Source of the DNA: Myxococcus dinghuensis
GTDB taxonomy: Bacteria > Myxococcota > Myxococcia > Myxococcales > Myxococcaceae
Reading direction: 5' to 3'
Length of the DNA stretch: 64,000 nucleotides
Assembly (NCBI RefSeq): GCF_024198235.1
Contig: NZ_JAKCFB010000009.1
Coordinates: 1 to 64,000 of the forward strand
The notes beneath the pieces were generated by a model that worked only from the letters and a program-made list of their open reading frames with translations, was not told the origin of the DNA and searched no databases. Below, piece after piece: positions 16,575 to 24,100 of this stretch (its first letter is position 1; each line of letters opens with the position of its first letter). Both the position numbers and the translations under genes were made by a program.

Positions 16575-17020
16575 GGGTGGACTCCGTTGGGGGTGTGGAG
16601 GGCCTTGGTCCGGTAGGACGCGAGCCCGTAGTGCACCGCCGCTCCGACCAGGGGCAGCGCGATGAGGTCCGTGGGGTCCACCACCGCTCGGAAGCTCTCG
16701 AATCCGAGCAGCGCCCCCACGGGACGCAGCAACTGACAGAACCAGAGCGCCCCCATGGGGGACACCTTGAGCGTGGTGAACAGCGCCGCGGTGAAGACCG
16801 CGCCCACGCCCAGGCGCCTGCGCGGCGACCAGCGCGTCACCAGCGTCAGGAGCGCGGACACGTAGAGCGGCAGGAAGAAGCAGATGGCGACGTCCGACAG
16901 CTTGCCGGTGAGCACGTTGTGGAACGTGGGCTTGAGCCAGCGGTCGTTCACCGCCATCAGCGCCACGGCGCACAGCGGCAGCGGCGCGAGGAACTCCGGC
17001 ATCCGCGGAGGCCCGCGCAT
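16571..17020 (-). CDS. Small integral membrane protein
   Basis: 149 aa with about four membrane segments. Conserved-looking features are NVLTGKLSDVAICFFLPLY near residue 40 and VDPTDLIALPLVGAAVHY near 120, polar Asp/Thr motifs at the ends of membrane helices. I do not recognise an enzymatic family. The start codon overlaps the stop of the spermidine-synthase-like gene (TGATG) and its own stop overlaps the next start (ATGA), so all three genes are translationally coupled. Confidence 0.8.
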   Translation of the reverse strand: MRGPPRMPEFLAPLPLCAVALMAVNDRWLKPTFHNVLTGKLSDVAICFFLPLYVSALLTLVTRWSPRRRLGVGAVFTAALFTTLKVSPMGALWFCQLLRPVGALLGFESFRAVVDPTDLIALPLVGAAVHYGLASYRTKALHTPNGVHP

Positions 17021-18510
17021 CACAGCCGCTCCGAGCGCACCAGCGCCCGCAGGAGGATGGTGTCGGTGAGCAGCTCCACCGGCGCGTGGTCGTCCGTGAG
17101 CGGCTCGCCCGGGGCCACCGCGCGCAGCTCGCCCGCGACCCGCTCCGCCAGGGGGCGCAGGGTGTCCGGCAGGGCCGGAGCCCGACGCGCCAGGCGCTCG
17201 CCCAGGCCCGCGTCGCCCGCGAACAACAGCGTGTTGCTGCGGTTGCGCGCCTCGGCGGAGAAGACGTGCGGGAACACCGACGCCAACGTGCCCCCCACCG
17301 CGTCCACCACCGCGCGCTCGTCCTCGAAGCGGCCCACGTTGAAGCACGCCACGCCGCCCGGGACGAGGTGCGCCGCCACGGCCTGGGCGAACTCGCGCGT
17401 CATCAGGTGGAAGGGCACGTAGGGGAAGCGGAACGCGTCGACGATGATGGCGTCGTACCGGCGCGTGTCCCCGGCGAGGAACATCCGCGCGTCCCCCACG
17501 TGGACCTCCACCTCGGGCGACAGGCCGAAGTGCGTGCGGGCCAGCCGCACCACCTCCGCGTCCAGCTCCACCCCCACCACCTCCGCGCCCGGATACGTCT
17601 CGCGCAGGCCCCGCGCGCTGGTGCCCGCGCCCAGTCCCAGGAGCAGCACCCGCGGCTGCCGGGGCGCGCGCCGCCCCATGGCCGGCGTCAGCAGGTAGTG
17701 CGCGAACACCTCCTCGCGCACGGGCTGGCCCGGCAACCACACGCTCTGCACCGCGAAGCCCTCGTCGAAGACGAGCCGGCGCGTGCCCCCCGGCGCCTCC
17801 AACACCTGGATGAAGGCCAGCGGAGACTCCGCCACCTCCAGCGCGCGGGCGTCGCGGGGCAGGGCCTGTCCCCCCAGCGCCAGCGCGGCCACGGGCACGC
17901 CCACCGCCACGAGCCGCCACCGCCACGACAGCGTCCACGCCGCCGTCAGCCCGAGCACCCCCGCGAAGCAGGCCATGGCCCGCGCGGTGCCCAGCCACGG
18001 CAGCACGACGAAGGCGGCGAGCAGCGTCCCGAGGATGCTCCCCAACGTGGACGCCGCCGACAGCCGCCCCGCATGCGCGCCCGCGCCCGTCACGTCCCCC
18101 AGCCCCACGCGGACGAGGAAGGGCCCCACCGCGCCCAGCACCAGCAGCGGCGGCAGCGCCGCCAGCGTCACCAGCGCCACGCGCGCCATCGCCTCCAGCA
18201 CCCGCCCCGTCATCACCGCCGCCGTCGCGCCCGACAGCAGCGCCCGCGCGAGGAACGGCAGCACCGCGAGCATCACCGACGCGACGCACAGCGCCACGCG
18301 CAGGGGCTCCAGGCCCTTCGTCTGGTCCGCCACGCGGCCTCCCAGGTGCGCGCCCAGGGCGAGCCCGCCCAGCACGAGGGAGATGAGCGCCGCCCAGACC
18401 GGGGTGCTGCTCCCGAAGTAGGGCGCCACCAGTCGCGACGCGGCCATCTCCGACGCCATCACCGTGGCGCCGCAGAGGAAGGACAGCCTCAACAGGGAGG
18501 AAGGGCTCAT
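17020..18510 (-). CDS. Membrane-spanning spermidine-synthase-like fusion protein
   Basis: 496 aa. The first about 220 residues form a transporter-like membrane domain with about seven hydrophobic helices (LCGATVMASEMAASRLVAPYFG at the start is typical of this fusion family). The C-terminal 250 residues are a SpeE-type methyltransferase fold: VLLLGLGAGTSARGLRETYPG is the nucleotide-binding glycine loop, VVGVELDAEVVRLA the acidic strand end, VHVGDARMFL and YDAIIVDAF the following motifs. Soluble SpeE transfers aminopropyl groups to putrescine; membrane-fused forms are common in myxobacteria and their substrate is not established. It heads the operon with the two genes that follow. Start ATG at 18510 with GAGG about 12 nt upstream. 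Confidence 0.87.
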   Translation of the reverse strand: MSPSSLLRLSFLCGATVMASEMAASRLVAPYFGSSTPVWAALISLVLGGLALGAHLGGRVADQTKGLEPLRVALCVASVMLAVLPFLARALLSGATAAVMTGRVLEAMARVALVTLAALPPLLVLGAVGPFLVRVGLGDVTGAGAHAGRLSAASTLGSILGTLLAAFVVLPWLGTARAMACFAGVLGLTAAWTLSWRWRLVAVGVPVAALALGGQALPRDARALEVAESPLAFIQVLEAPGGTRRLVFDEGFAVQSVWLPGQPVREEVFAHYLLTPAMGRRAPRQPRVLLLGLGAGTSARGLRETYPGAEVVGVELDAEVVRLARTHFGLSPEVEVHVGDARMFLAGDTRRYDAIIVDAFRFPYVPFHLMTREFAQAVAAHLVPGGVACFNVGRFEDERAVVDAVGGTLASVFPHVFSAEARNRSNTLLFAGDAGLGERLARRAPALPDTLRPLAERVAGELRAVAPGEPLTDDHAPVELLTDTILLRALVRSERL

Positions 18511-18639
18511 GGGGGCGGGCCTCGCCTCACAGCAAGGCCCGTTCCACCGTCAACACCTTGAAAACGCTCGGGCACGTCTCCCGTGGCGAGCGACCGAACG
18601 ACAGGGATGTCAGGGAGCCGACGCCTCTCTGACAATCGC

Positions 18640-18704
18640 GCCCCCTCCTCGGTGGGCGAGGGGGCACCGTCGAGAGGGCGGGGGGCCTCGCCCCGCCCTC
18701 GACG
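18640..18704 (-). terminator. Two tandem GC hairpins after ygfZ
   Basis: Immediately after the ygfZ stop a strong hairpin occupies 18668-18704: GGGCGGGG / CCCCGCCC extended by CGTCGA / TCGACG with a 2-nt bulge. A second, GCCCCCTC / GAGGGGGC, spans 18640-18665. There is no U-run, so termination would be Rho-assisted or structural. They separate ygfZ from the next gene on the same strand. Confidence 0.5.
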
Positions 18705-18707
18705 CGC

Positions 18708-19778
18708 TCAGCCCTTGAAGGGCAGGGGCGCCACCTTCACCGTGGCCGGCCCGCCCGCCAGCGTCAGCTCTGTGCCCGGCTCCAGCGAGTCCCGGTGCAC
18801 GTACCCCAGCGCGACCTTCTGGCCCTGCGCGGGAGAGCGCACCACGCTGGTGAGCCAGCCCACCTTCTTCTCGCCCCGCCGCAGCTCGGTGCCCGGGGCG
18901 GCGTCGACGTCACCCAGCAGCAGGCCCGTCAGCTTGCGGTTCATGTGGCCGCGGAAGGTGGCCCGGGCGATGACCTCCTGCCCGATGTAGCACCCCTTGT
19001 TGTAGGAGATGGCGCCGGTGAGGTTCGCCTCCATGGGGATGGTGGTGTCCACCATGTCCTGCCCATAGCGGGGGACCCCGGCCTCCACGCGCAGCAGCTC
19101 CAGCGTCTCGAACCCCAGCGGCCGGAGGCCCGCGTCGGCGCCCGCCGCCGTCAGCGCCTTCCACACGGCCTCCAGGGCGGCGCGCGGCACCCAGAGGTCC
19201 ACGCCGTGGGGCTCCACCGCCGTGTTGCCCACCAACCACACCGGCTGCCCGGCGAGCGTCACCTGCCGGGCGGCGTGGTGGCCCAGGGGCTCGGAGGGGG
19301 CGCCCAGGGCGGCGGTCAGCACCTGTGCCGTCCGGGGCCCGAGCAGCCTCAACAGGCCCAGCTCCCCCGTCGCCTCGTGCAGCTCGGCGTCCTCGGAGAT
19401 GAGGTATTTCTCCAGGAACTCCCGCACCTTGGCGCCGGTGCCCGGCTCCAGGTCCAGCAGCAGGTCGGCCCCGCGCTTGAGGATGCGGGCATCCGCCACC
19501 ATGGCCCCCTTCACCGTCACCAGGGCGGCGTACGTGGCCTGACCCTCGGGGAGGTTCTTCACCTCCTGGGTCACCATTCCGTGTAGGAAGGAGGCCCGGT
19601 CCTCGCCGGTGATGCGCAGGGACTCGCGGTAGGAGGCGTCATGGAGCGCCACGGCCTCCCGGGCCGCCCGGTATTCGTCGTCGCCCGTGCCATAGGCGGC
19701 CACGGCCTCCCGGCCGCCCACGGCCATGAAGCGGGCCGCCGCTTCCTCGTGAACAAAATGCAGAGACAGCGGTTCCAT
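18708..19778 (-). CDS. ygfZ: Folate-binding YgfZ/GcvT-like protein (Fe-S cluster assembly)
   Basis: 356 aa. It is a paralogue of the GcvT aminomethyltransferase fold. The YgfZ signature K-G-C-Y-x-G-Q-E is exact (NKGCYIGQEVIAR near residue 255), which separates it from GcvT. YgfZ/IBA57 binds tetrahydrofolate and supports assembly or repair of [4Fe-4S] proteins in the cytoplasm. The N-terminus contains DASYRESLRITGEDRASFLHGM, the usual first motif. The ATG at 19778 starts MEPLSLHFVHEEAA; longer in-frame extensions would cross the divergent cupin gene and are rejected. The 38-bp gap to that gene holds TATATAG, which may act as a -10 element for either side. Confidence 0.93.
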   Translation of the reverse strand: MEPLSLHFVHEEAAARFMAVGGREAVAAYGTGDDEYRAAREAVALHDASYRESLRITGEDRASFLHGMVTQEVKNLPEGQATYAALVTVKGAMVADARILKRGADLLLDLEPGTGAKVREFLEKYLISEDAELHEATGELGLLRLLGPRTAQVLTAALGAPSEPLGHHAARQVTLAGQPVWLVGNTAVEPHGVDLWVPRAALEAVWKALTAAGADAGLRPLGFETLELLRVEAGVPRYGQDMVDTTIPMEANLTGAISYNKGCYIGQEVIARATFRGHMNRKLTGLLLGDVDAAPGTELRRGEKKVGWLTSVVRSPAQGQKVALGYVHRDSLEPGTELTLAGGPATVKVAPLPFKG

Positions 19779-19816
19779 GTCCGTCGCTATATAGAGGCGA
19801 AGGAGCGATTGCCACG

Positions 19817-20143
19817 ATGGATGTGAAGCACCTGTCGTCCTTCCAGGACTTCTCCTTGGAGAAGCTCCGGAAGCACAACGTCTTTCAGTCCGAGCGCTTC
19901 TTCCTGGACGTCTACTGCCTGGCGCCCGGGCAGGCCCAGAAGCCCCACCGCCACGACACGTCCGACAAGGTGTATGTGGTGCTGGAGGGGCGCTGCCGCT
20001 TCCGCGTCGGCGCCGAGGAGGAGGTCCACGGCCCCGGAGCCGCGGTCCTCGCTCCTTCGGGTGCCGAGCATGGCGTCGCCAACGACGGCCCCGACTCCGC
20101 CCGACTGCTCGTCCTGATGACCCCGCCCCCGGAGCATGCATGA
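19817..20143 (+). CDS. Single-domain cupin protein
   Basis: 108 aa. It has both cupin motifs: GQAQKPHRHDTSDKVYVVLEGRC (G-x5-H-x-H-x3-4-E-x6-G, with Asp-Lys at the usual Glu position) and HGPGAAVLAPSGAEHGVAND. The two His of HRH and the His of EHG can bind a metal. Small cupins of this sort have many roles and no substrate can be given. AAGGAG precedes the ATG. The stop overlaps the start of the VKOR-DsbA gene by 4 nt (ATGA), so the two are coupled, which points to a role in redox or metal handling. Confidence 0.87.
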   Translation: MDVKHLSSFQDFSLEKLRKHNVFQSERFFLDVYCLAPGQAQKPHRHDTSDKVYVVLEGRCRFRVGAEEEVHGPGAAVLAPSGAEHGVANDGPDSARLLVLMTPPPEHA

Positions 20144-21549
20144 GTCCGAAGTCCTCCAAGAACGCCCCCGCCGCGGCCCCGGCGGCCCCGCCCGCCACGC
20201 CCACGGCGGTGGTGGCCCTGCTGGTGCTGGGGCTCGTCGAGAGCGCCCTGTCCGCCTTCCAGTGGAAGGAGCTGCTCGTGCTGCGCGGCGGCGGCGAGAC
20301 GGTGTGCGGCATCTCCGAGACGGTGAACTGCGAGACGGTGTGGAACTCCGCGTTCGCCACCCGCATCCACGAGCTGTTCGGCCTGCCGGTGGCGGGCCTG
20401 GGGCTGGTGTGGGGCATTTCCGTGGTCGCCCTGTCCGCGCTGTACCTGGCGCGGGCCCGCTCGGGGAAGCCGCTGACGCCGGTGGCCCACGCGCTGCGGC
20501 TGTCCGTGTTCGCGGGCGTGCTGTCGGTGCTCGTCTTCGCCTCGGCCAGCCTGCGCGCCGGCGCCGTGTGCCCCACGTGCCTGGGCACATACGCGCTGGT
20601 GGCCGTCATGGCGGTGGTGGCGTACCGGGGCCTGCCGGGCCCCCGCGCGCCGGCCTCCGGTGAGTGGGGCCCCGCGCTGACCTGGGCGGGCGTCACCACG
20701 CTGGCCGTGTTCGTCGCCGTGCTGCTGCCCGGACGCTCCCTGTCGACGCCGGAGCCGAAGGCCGGCGCCTGGCTGCCCCCGGCCTCGACGCAGGCCTCTT
20801 CGCCCGACGCCTCGACGCCGCAGCAGAGCGTGGCGCCCCTGTCGTTGGAGGCATACCTGCGCGGCCTGCCCATGCAGCAGCAGCAGCAGGTGTCCAACGC
20901 GCTGGCCCTGTACCGCCGCGACACGCCCAGGGCCGCCGCCGCGCCCGCGCGCCACCGCTACGGGCCGGTGGACGCGCCGGTGAAGATCGTCGAGTGGACC
21001 GACAGCAAGTGCCCCCACTGCAAGGCGCTGGTGGAGGAGCTGGCGGTGCTCAAGAAGCGCATCCCGGAGGGGAAGATGTCGCTGGAGGCGCGCCAGTTCC
21101 CCCTGGACGGCGCCTGCAACCCGGCGATGCAGCGGCGCGGCCCGGACGCGCCCACCGTGCGGTGCGTGGCGGCCCGCGCGCAGATCTGCCTGGAGGGCGC
21201 GCAGGACTTCTGGACGCTGCGCGAGAAGCTCTTCGCCCAGCAGGCCGTCCTGGACACGGAGCGGGTGATGGAGATCGCCTCCTCCGGCTCCGTGCCGCGC
21301 GCGCAGCTGGAGGCGTGCATGGCCAGCCCGGCCACGGCGGCGAAGCTCCAGGAGGACTCCGCCTACGCGCTCCGCTACAACTTCACCGGCACGCCGCTGG
21401 TCGTCGTCAACGGCCGCCAGGCCATGCCGTCCGCGCCGTTCCTCTACGCGCTGGTGATGGCGGACGGCAACCCGGGCGCCCCCGGCTTCGACGTGCTGCC
21501 GCCCCCGCAGGCGATGGCGCAGGACGACCACGCCGGGCACAACCACTGA
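20140..21549 (+). CDS. VKOR-DsbA fusion, disulfide-bond formation protein
   Basis: 469 aa. The N-terminal half is a VKOR membrane domain with about five helices. It has the loop pair Cys...Cys (TVCGISETVNCETVWNS) and the active CPTC (near residue 147) that passes electrons to quinone. A Pro/Ala/Ser linker with QQQQQ follows. The C-terminal half is a DsbA/thioredoxin-like periplasmic domain with CPHC (near 290) and the cis-Pro loop FTGTPLVVVNG. The tail is His-rich (DDHAGHNH). The fusion lets one protein oxidise substrate thiols and be reoxidised by the membrane. The DsbA domain has an additional GACNPAMQRR...CVAARAQICLEG Cys set, common in bacterial VKOR-linked DsbAs. Coupled to the upstream cupin. 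Confidence 0.93.
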   Translation: MSPKSSKNAPAAAPAAPPATPTAVVALLVLGLVESALSAFQWKELLVLRGGGETVCGISETVNCETVWNSAFATRIHELFGLPVAGLGLVWGISVVALSALYLARARSGKPLTPVAHALRLSVFAGVLSVLVFASASLRAGAVCPTCLGTYALVAVMAVVAYRGLPGPRAPASGEWGPALTWAGVTTLAVFVAVLLPGRSLSTPEPKAGAWLPPASTQASSPDASTPQQSVAPLSLEAYLRGLPMQQQQQVSNALALYRRDTPRAAAAPARHRYGPVDAPVKIVEWTDSKCPHCKALVEELAVLKKRIPEGKMSLEARQFPLDGACNPAMQRRGPDAPTVRCVAARAQICLEGAQDFWTLREKLFAQQAVLDTERVMEIASSGSVPRAQLEACMASPATAAKLQEDSAYALRYNFTGTPLVVVNGRQAMPSAPFLYALVMADGNPGAPGFDVLPPPQAMAQDDHAGHNH

Positions 21550-21568
21550 GCGAGGCAGGGCTCCCCTC

Positions 21569-21952
21569 ATGGGCAAGCGTGACAAGAAGGACGAGCCCGC
21601 CGCGCCCCCGGCGCCGTTCCACAACCCCTTCGCCGCGCTGGCGGCGAAGCGCGAGGCGCTGCCCGCCGGCCCCGTCACGCCTCCGCCCGCCGCGCGGACC
21701 GTGGAGCCCAAGGGCCCCGCGCGCGCCGTGGTGCGCATGGAGCGCAAGGGGCGGGGTGGCAAGGAGGTCACCGTCGTCGAGCACCTGGAGCTGCCCGCGC
21801 CCCAGCGCGAGGTCTGGCTCAAGGCGCTGAAGAACGCCCTGGGCTGCGGCGGCGTGGTGGAGGACGACACGCTCGTGCTCCAGGGCGACCAGCGCGAGCG
21901 GCTGCCCGCGCTGCTGGAGTCGCGCGGCGTGCGCAAGGTCACCGTCGGCTGA
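21569..21952 (+). CDS. yciH: SUI1/YciH-family translation factor
   Basis: 127 aa. A disordered Pro/Ala/Lys-rich N-terminus (about 55 residues) is followed by a SUI1 fold: RMERKGRGGKEVTVVEHLEL, then LKNALGCGGVVEDDTLVLQGD and LPALLESRGVRKVTV. The G-C-G-G-x-V-x-(D)-x-x-(L/I)-x-L-Q-G-D block is the eIF1/YciH hallmark. Bacterial YciH can inhibit translation initiation in vitro and its role is not settled. It begins 19 nt after the VKOR-DsbA gene and may be co-transcribed. Confidence 0.9.
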   Translation: MGKRDKKDEPAAPPAPFHNPFAALAAKREALPAGPVTPPPAARTVEPKGPARAVVRMERKGRGGKEVTVVEHLELPAPQREVWLKALKNALGCGGVVEDDTLVLQGDQRERLPALLESRGVRKVTVG

Positions 21953-21992
21953 ACCCTCCCGAGGGTGTCCTGTCCGTCGTCCAGCGGACACG

Positions 21993-22027
21993 AAAAAGCC
22001 CGGGACGCCATGGAGGCGACCCGGGCT
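21993..22027 (-). terminator. Intrinsic terminator of icd
   Basis: On the minus strand the stem is AGCCCGGG-T-CGCC / GGCG-T-CCCGGGCT with a T/T mismatch, loop TCCAT, followed directly by TTTTTC. It is 23 nt past the icd stop. This is a canonical Rho-independent terminator, one of the few in the window. Confidence 0.88.
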
Positions 22028-22049
22028 CCTTGCTGACAGCGTCGTCCGA

Positions 22050-23054
22050 CTACAGCGCCGCGATGATGGCGTCCGTGAAGTCGCGGGTGGTGGCGCCGCC
22101 GCCCAGGTCGCCCGTGCGCACCTTGCCGTCGCCGTACACCTTCTGGATGGCGCCCTCCATGCGGCGGGCCTCCTCGCGCATGTCGAGGTAGTCCAGCATC
22201 ATCACCGCCGACATCATCAGCGCCGTGGGGTTCGCGATGCCCTTGCCCGCGATGTCCGGCGCCGTGCCGTGGACCGCCTCGAAGACCGCGGTGCGCTCGC
22301 CGATGTTGGCGCCCGGCACCACGCCCAGGCCGCCGACGAGGCCCGCGCACAGGTCGCTCACGATGTCGCCGTACAGGTTCTCCAGCACCAGCACGTCGAA
22401 GCGGCTCGGGTCCTTCACCAGCTGCATGCAGAGGTTGTCGATGATGACTTCCTCGTAGTGGATCTCCGGGTACTCACGGCCCACCTTGCGGCAGCAGTCC
22501 AGGAACAGGCCGTCCGACAGCTTCATGATGTTGGCCTTGTGGACGCCGGTCACCTTCTTGCGGCCGTGCTTGCGCGCGTACTCGAAGCCGAAGCGCGCGA
22601 TGCGCGTGGAGGCCTTCTCGGTGATGATCTTCAGCGACTCCACCACACCCGGGACGATGATGTGCTCGATGCCGGCGTAGAGGCTCTCCGTGTTCTCGCG
22701 CACCACCACGAGGTCCACGCCCTCGTAGCGCGTCTTCACGTTGGGCACGCTCTTGACGGGCCGCAGCGACGAGTACAGGTCCAGCCGCTTGCGCAGGCCG
22801 ACGTTCGCGGAGGGCAGGCCGCCGCCCACCACCGTGCCCGTGGGGCCCTTGAGCGCCACGCCGCTGCGCAGCACCGCCTCCACCGTCTCGTGGGGCAGGT
22901 TGGTGCCGTACTTGGCCACGACCTCCGTGCCCGCGTCCTTGTGCTCGAACTCGAGGGGAACCTTGAGGGCCTCGAGAACGCGGATGGTGGCCGCCATCAC
23001 CTCGGGGCCGATGCCGTCGCCATTGATGACCGTGACAGTGCGGGTGTTCGCCAT
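22050..23054 (-). CDS. icd: Isocitrate dehydrogenase, NAD-type (IDH/IMDH family)
   Basis: 334 aa. It belongs to the beta-decarboxylating dehydrogenase family: TVTVINGDGIGPEVM at the start, substrate-binding RKRLDLYSSLRPVKS and VVVRENTESLYAGIEH, the Lys/Asp catalytic blocks VHKANIMKLSDGLF and VLVLENLYGDIVSDLCAG, and VFEAVHGTAPDIAGKGIANPTA. The cofactor loop (APDIAGKGIANP) is of the NAD-preferring kind rather than the long NADP form. Homoisocitrate or isopropylmalate dehydrogenase are less likely given the RENTE-SLYAGIEH block and short length. The ATG at 23054 (MANTRTVTV) fits family length; a 19-residue extension is possible but adds nothing conserved. Followed by a clear terminator, so monocistronic. 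Confidence 0.9.
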   Translation of the reverse strand: MANTRTVTVINGDGIGPEVMAATIRVLEALKVPLEFEHKDAGTEVVAKYGTNLPHETVEAVLRSGVALKGPTGTVVGGGLPSANVGLRKRLDLYSSLRPVKSVPNVKTRYEGVDLVVVRENTESLYAGIEHIIVPGVVESLKIITEKASTRIARFGFEYARKHGRKKVTGVHKANIMKLSDGLFLDCCRKVGREYPEIHYEEVIIDNLCMQLVKDPSRFDVLVLENLYGDIVSDLCAGLVGGLGVVPGANIGERTAVFEAVHGTAPDIAGKGIANPTALMMSAVMMLDYLDMREEARRMEGAIQKVYGDGKVRTGDLGGGATTRDFTDAIIAAL

Positions 23055-23193
23055 GGGTGCGGATTCACAGCACAAAACCCCCGGTACCGAAAGGATGAAA
23101 ACACCCGGCATTCAGCCGGCGGCATGGGGGCCATGAGGCGCGGGCGGGGCTGGGGCGCCCGCTGTCCCTCCGAGGCGGGGAGGGCCCCCACCC

Positions 23194-23970
23194 TCAGTGT
23201 TCCGAGGTCGAGGTCGGCCGGGGGGCCGGCTTGCGGGACGGCCGGTGGCGGCGCCGGATGGCGTAGGGCCGGTAGAACGACTCCCACAGCGCGGCGCGCC
23301 GTCCCCGGGGCCGGGTGCGCAGCTCCCCCAGGGGGGCCCGGATGAAGAACGAGGAGACGAACAGGTAGGTCGCCGCCACGGTGATGAGCGCCAGGATGCC
23401 CATCACCAGGGGCCCCGGGACCCAGGCCACGTGGGCGCGGTCCGCGAACTCCGCGAAGTCCTGGGGCGGGCGCGGGTGGCTGTAGACCTTGAAGAACCAC
23501 GTCACCAACAGGACCATCAGGATGGGGCCGTAGGTCCGGTTGAGCCGGGTGGAGATGGCGGACATCAGGGACAGCTGGAGCTGGGGGCGGGACATCTCCA
23601 CCGCCAGCTCGCGCAGGGCGTCCGGGTCCACCGGCTCGCGGCGCAGCATGGGCACCCACCAGCCGTCCTCCAGCAGGCGCACGCGCCGGTTCCACAGGTC
23701 GTAGTAGCGGTAGCGCCGGGCCTCCACGAGCAGGAAGGACACCACCATCCAGATGCCCACGAGGAAGGTGACGTGGGGGCTCTGGGGGGTGGCGAAGCCG
23801 AAGGAGATGACGGCGGCGGTGGTGGTCAGCGCCCAGTTGGTGGTGGTGTCCAGGCGCGTGCGCCACGTGTCCGAGCGGCTCAGCTCGCCGCGGAACAGCT
23901 GCGACATGGCCTGCTGCGACAGCCATGGCGACTCCAGCAGGTCGCTCTTGTTCGGCTCGTTGAGAGGCAT
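23194..23970 (-). CDS. DUF2270 membrane protein
   Basis: 258 aa. The sequence block LDTTTNWALTTTAAVISFGFA, then EARRYRYYDLWNRRVRLLEDGWWVPML, is the signature of DUF2270 proteins of unknown function. About four membrane segments are seen: a pair near residues 45-80, one near 160 (GPILMVLLVTWFFKVY) and one near 205 (GPLVMGILALITVAATYLFV). A basic tail (RRRHRPSRKPAP) lies in the cytoplasm. The ATG at 23970 follows AGGAA at good spacing. Divergent from the hybrid kinase gene with 130 bp between. Confidence 0.82.
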   Translation of the reverse strand: MPLNEPNKSDLLESPWLSQQAMSQLFRGELSRSDTWRTRLDTTTNWALTTTAAVISFGFATPQSPHVTFLVGIWMVVSFLLVEARRYRYYDLWNRRVRLLEDGWWVPMLRREPVDPDALRELAVEMSRPQLQLSLMSAISTRLNRTYGPILMVLLVTWFFKVYSHPRPPQDFAEFADRAHVAWVPGPLVMGILALITVAATYLFVSSFFIRAPLGELRTRPRGRRAALWESFYRPYAIRRRHRPSRKPAPRPTSTSEH

Positions 23971-24100
23971 CCGTTCCTGGAAGGTGGGCCGGGACACAAG
24001 CGGCGGCAACGCGGGCGGCCGGGCGTCCACGCTCGGCGGGCGGGCGGCCGGGCGCCCGGGTGGCCATGGCGGCCGGGCGTGCGCACCTTGTCCACCGACC

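Noticed and set aside
20871-20889. CAG/CAGCAG tract as a repeat element
   Set aside because: It encodes the Gln run in the VKOR-DsbA linker and is explained by the coding sequence.
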